From Methylococcus capsulatus str. Texas = ATCC 19069 (lineage in GTDB: Bacteria; Pseudomonadota; Gammaproteobacteria; Methylococcales; Methylococcaceae), in the NCBI RefSeq assembly GCF_000424685.1, contig NZ_AUKJ01000016.1, positions 458,134 through 522,133 on the forward strand: a DNA stretch of 64,000 nt, given 5' to 3'. Positions within the stretch are counted from its first letter, which is position 1, and each line of letters opens with the position of its first letter. A model generated the notes under the pieces. The model saw nothing but the letters and a program-made list of their open reading frames with translations, was not told the origin of the DNA and ran no database searches. Positions 61,316 through 64,000 of the stretch are shown piece after piece. A program made the translations under genes and the position numbers.

Positions 61316-62821
61316 ATGAAAAGACTGCTGCTCACGCTGGCCGCCGTGCCCGGACTCGCCCTGGCCATTCCGGCCACGCCGGTGATGACCCTGTACCAGT
61401 TCAACGGGCCGCTGGATATTCCGTACTATGACGCCGATGCTTTCCTGCGCAACGGCCCGGCTTCGCCGGCCGGGACGTTGAGCCAGGGCAGTTCGGTCAT
61501 CCCATGCCTGGTTCTGAAGAACGGTCAACCGCTGACCGACGCCACCGGTACGCCTTACGTCGGTTTCAAACTCGTCGTGGATTCCCGTACCGCCACTCCC
61601 GCCTCGGCGGAGAAATTCAAGCAGGCCGTGGCGGAGCGCAAGACCCTCGTCGTCGCCAACCATCATTGCGATGCCTCGGTCCGGCACGTAATCGACGTCC
61701 GCAAGCTCTATCCCATGGAAAAAGCTCCTTTCTTCGATCCGCCACGGGAGCCGGCCCGCCGGCCGGTCAGGCCGGACCAGGGCGAGCTGGATCGGATCGT
61801 AAAGGCGTTCCACGACTCGCCTCAGTGTGAAAGCGCCAACGGCAGTCTCACCGGCCGACGCTCCGCTCTGGCCCGCGCGTGGGACCAGTTCGCTCGGGCC
61901 AACCCCGGCCATTGGCCGGCACGGGCACTGGAGCAGGCCAAGCAGCTCGATTACGTCATGCGCACCGCCCTGTTCGAGGGGCATCTGGAGCGGGGCTGCA
62001 ATGCCTACGGTGCCTGTGAACGCAACGTCATCGCCCTGTCCATCCGCAACCGCGGCAAGGAAGGCTGCAGCAGCGGCCAGGGCTGTGGCGCCCCGGGAGA
62101 TTTCCAGGGAGTGGCGTCCAGGCCCTCGCAATACAATATCTGGGACGAATACCTCACCCAAGTCACGGGTCTCACGGCCTGCTTCCTGCGCCAGGACTTG
62201 AGTCAGACCGAGCGCTACGCCAAGCTGCAGGCCATGTACGCGCAGACTCTCCCGGACGTGCAGCGCATCCTGTTCGGCGATGATGCGGACCTCAGGGAAA
62301 TCTTTCCCTTCGTTCCCCTCACGGACCTGAAGAGCCTCAAGCACTACTACCACGCTCCGGCCATGGGCAAATGCTTCCCCGGCCACGAGCGGGCGGAGTA
62401 CATCACCGGTGCAGTGGCCCGGAAGGGGCGGGATTTCGCCCTCATCGCCAATACCCGGATTCAGGTGGAGGATCGTGCAGACGGCGGCTACTTCTTTCGG
62501 GATTTCCTCGTGACCGCCAAAGACGACCGGGATGAAATCAGGATCGTCGACAATTATCCCGGTTTCGTCATCGACGCCCGCAAGGTCGATCTCAAGCCCA
62601 CGGCCCGCTGCCTGCCCTACGGCATTCCCGCGGGCTGCGAATTCGGCGAACCCGGACGTTACCGCACCACCCCGGTCTGGCTGAACACGGGCCGACCGCT
62701 GGAGCTGCGCTGTCATCTCGAGGACCGGGGAGAAAACTGCCAGGCGCCCGCGGTCGCCAAAACCGTCGGCGTCGGCGGCCGATGCGATACCCAGATGCGG
62801 CCGGTGGCCGGGGTGAAGTGA
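61316..62821 (+). CDS. Cys-rich secreted protein, unknown family
   Basis: The 501-residue protein has a Sec signal peptide (RLLLTLAAVPGLALA) and no recognised domain. It has about 14 cysteines in the mature part, many in pairs (GCNAYGACERN, GCSSGQGCGAPGD), suggesting disulfide-rich folding in the periplasm or outside. A Pro/Arg stretch (DPPREPARRPVRPD) lies near residue 145. It begins 16 bases after rlmD with GAGG upstream of the ATG, so it may share that transcript although the functions are unrelated. Confidence 0.75.
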   Translation: MKRLLLTLAAVPGLALAIPATPVMTLYQFNGPLDIPYYDADAFLRNGPASPAGTLSQGSSVIPCLVLKNGQPLTDATGTPYVGFKLVVDSRTATPASAEKFKQAVAERKTLVVANHHCDASVRHVIDVRKLYPMEKAPFFDPPREPARRPVRPDQGELDRIVKAFHDSPQCESANGSLTGRRSALARAWDQFARANPGHWPARALEQAKQLDYVMRTALFEGHLERGCNAYGACERNVIALSIRNRGKEGCSSGQGCGAPGDFQGVASRPSQYNIWDEYLTQVTGLTACFLRQDLSQTERYAKLQAMYAQTLPDVQRILFGDDADLREIFPFVPLTDLKSLKHYYHAPAMGKCFPGHERAEYITGAVARKGRDFALIANTRIQVEDRADGGYFFRDFLVTAKDDRDEIRIVDNYPGFVIDARKVDLKPTARCLPYGIPAGCEFGEPGRYRTTPVWLNTGRPLELRCHLEDRGENCQAPAVAKTVGVGGRCDTQMRPVAGVK

Positions 62822-63003
62822 GGTTGTCGGCGCCTTCCTTGCAGGCCAGGCGAGATTGAGGCGTTTACGACCTTCGAGCCGTTCCGTTCTTCCTTGCCTA
62901 CGACGTGAAACGACCGGTAAAACAGGGTCTTGTCCAGTGTTCCATCTATGGCCCGGTTCCTGCCGTCAATGGAGCGAGAGCCTGTCCCAAAGGAGGACCG
63001 ATC

Positions 63004-63155
63004 ATGGCGGTGGTACCTGGCTTTTCGTGGCTTGGAGCGGCAATGCGCGTCGCACCGAGGATGCAGGCGGGGATTTCGTCGTCGAGGTCGACACCGTCAC
63101 ACGATACGTCGCGCTCTATACCCGGTCCGGGACTTTGGTGCACGAGGCTACCTGA
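63004..63155 (+). pseudogene. Possible frameshifted small gene beside the IS
   Basis: AAAGGAGG precedes an ATG at 63004 that opens MAVVPG. The neighbouring frame then reads like real protein from about 63014 (TWLFVAWSGNARRTEDAGGDF) to a stop at 63155. A single frameshift would join them into a 50-residue product. This may be a broken gene, or chance. The rest of the 62822-63191 gap shows nothing I can support. Confidence 0.25.
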
Positions 63156-63191
63156 ATCGCCCCGGGTTCTGTGGAGGCTGTATGGTTTGAG

Positions 63192-64000
63192 TTAAGTGGT
63201 TTCCACGGTTCTGTCGGCGAGCCGACGATAGTAGTTTGCCTCAGCCCCGACCGGAGGGACATAGCCGATGGATTCCAGCAGGCGGTGGTCATTGAACCAG
63301 GCTACCCATTCCAGGGTGGCGAGTTCGACGGCCTCCCGGCTCTTCCAGGGTGCTCGGCGGGGGATCAGCTCGGTCTTGTACAAGCCGTTGATGGTTTCGG
63401 CCAGGGCGTTGTCATAGCTGTCGCCACGACTGCCCACGGAGGGCTCGATCCCGGCCTCGGCCAGGCGCTCGGTGTAGCGGATGGAGACATACTGCGGGCC
63501 TCGATCGCTGTGGTGAACCCGGGCATCGGTGCGTTCCGGTTGCCGGGCGTACAGGGCCTGCTCCAGTGCGTCCAGGACGAAGTCGGTCCGCATTGAATGA
63601 CTGACCCGCCAGCCCACGGTGCGACGGGCGAACACGTCAATCACGAAGGCCACATACAACCAGCCCTGCCAGGTCGAGACGGAGGTGACATCCGACACCC
63701 ACAGCTGATTGGGACGAGCCGCCTTGAATTGCCGGCTGACCCGATCCAGCGGGCATGGGGCGGCGTGGTCGGGCACCGTGGTGCGCACCACCTTGCCGCG
63801 CCGCACACCGGCCAGCCCCAACCGCTTCACCAGGCGCTCGACCGTGCAACGGGCGACCTGGATACCTTCGCGGTTCAACGGGCGCCAGACCTTGTCGGCG
63901 CCATACACCTACCTATTGGCGTGCCAGACCCGCTGAATTTCTCGCATCAGAACCGCATCGCGCCGGGCACGCGCGGGAAGCAGGCGGAGGTCGCGCTGCT
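63192..64000 (-). pseudogene. IS3-family transposase OrfB with in-frame amber codon, cut by window end
   Basis: The translated region is the catalytic subunit of an IS3-family transposase. The DDE residues lie in WVSDVTSV, VHHSDRGPQY and SYDNALAETINGLYKTE, and RPNQLWVSD and the end GAEANYYRR are family-typical. Frame analysis shows a TAG at 63909-63911, between ...IQRVWHANR and VYGADKVWRPL. The upstream frame then stays open to the window edge. A GTG after the stop could start a shortened protein, but the stop more likely inactivates the element. Terminal repeats could not be defined from one end. Confidence 0.8.

Noticed and set aside
1..64000. CRISPR array, prophage or integrative element
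   Set aside because: No regularly spaced repeats, phage structural genes or integrase were seen; the only mobile element is the IS3 orfB at the right edge.

Overview
The window looks like a chromosomal segment of a high-GC gammaproteobacterium. Housekeeping genes of gammaproteobacterial type support this (relA with an EFDD synthetase motif, rlmJ, rlmD, cysM, mobA). Gene content and codon style resemble Methylococcaceae such as Methylococcus or Methylocaldum. That assignment is an inference: no rRNA or methane-oxidation gene lies in the window. I recognised no tRNA, rRNA or CRISPR array.

Layout. (1) 0-3.1 kb: DUF302 lipoprotein, mobA, the ATPase of a sugar/glycerol-phosphate-type ABC transporter, and a FIST-domain gene whose end is fused to the tail of a GGDEF domain. 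(2) 3.2-10.7 kb: a Cu/Ag-type (Cus) tripartite efflux operon headed by a Cys/His-rich membrane protein and small ORFs, with a short CDF transporter inside it. (3) 10.9-16.6 kb: a beta-propeller lactonase-like protein, a two-component system, and the binding protein and first permease of the ABC transporter. (4) 16.7-24.2 kb: a two-component system and a second RND pump in one tightly overlapping operon, preceded by a PmrA/QseB-like box. (5) 24.3-33.7 kb: enolase, a zinc-ribbon/HEAT protein, an MFS transporter, a TauE-like permease, DUF190, a MgtA-type Mg2+ P-type ATPase with a hairpin-rich leader, a PepSY-like periplasmic protein and a COG4280/ChrB-N pair. (6) 33.9-36.7 kb: low-affinity iron permease family protein, the second ABC permease and a secreted glycerophosphodiesterase. 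(7) 37.3-42.0 kb: relA, a CHAD protein and a type II NADH dehydrogenase. (8) 42.0-50.6 kb: eight co-directional genes containing an intact P-type ATPase and a paralogue that has lost every P-type catalytic motif, with four small proteins, an EcsC protein and rlmJ. (9) 50.8-52.2 kb: a cax antiporter beside the frameshifted fossil of another cax. (10) 52.2-57.1 kb: a di-haem peroxidase diverging from a porin, lipoprotein, FMN-binding protein and 4-TM protein, with two Fur-like boxes between them. (11) 57.1-62.8 kb: a periplasmic protein, a CDF transporter, cysM, rlmD and a Cys-rich secreted protein. (12) 63.2-64 kb: an IS3-family orfB with an in-frame amber codon, cut by the window end.

The dominant theme is metal and cation handling: two RND pumps, two CDF proteins, three P-type ATPases of which one is degenerate, a Ca2+ antiporter, iron permease-like genes and Fur-like sites. 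Components of one ABC importer are scattered over 34 kb between these modules, which suggests that metal genes were inserted or rearranged into an older transporter locus. The two best candidates for undescribed systems are the P-type ATPase/pseudo-ATPase cluster (42.9-50.6 kb) and the Fur-linked porin-lipoprotein-flavoprotein-membrane protein set (52.2-57.1 kb).
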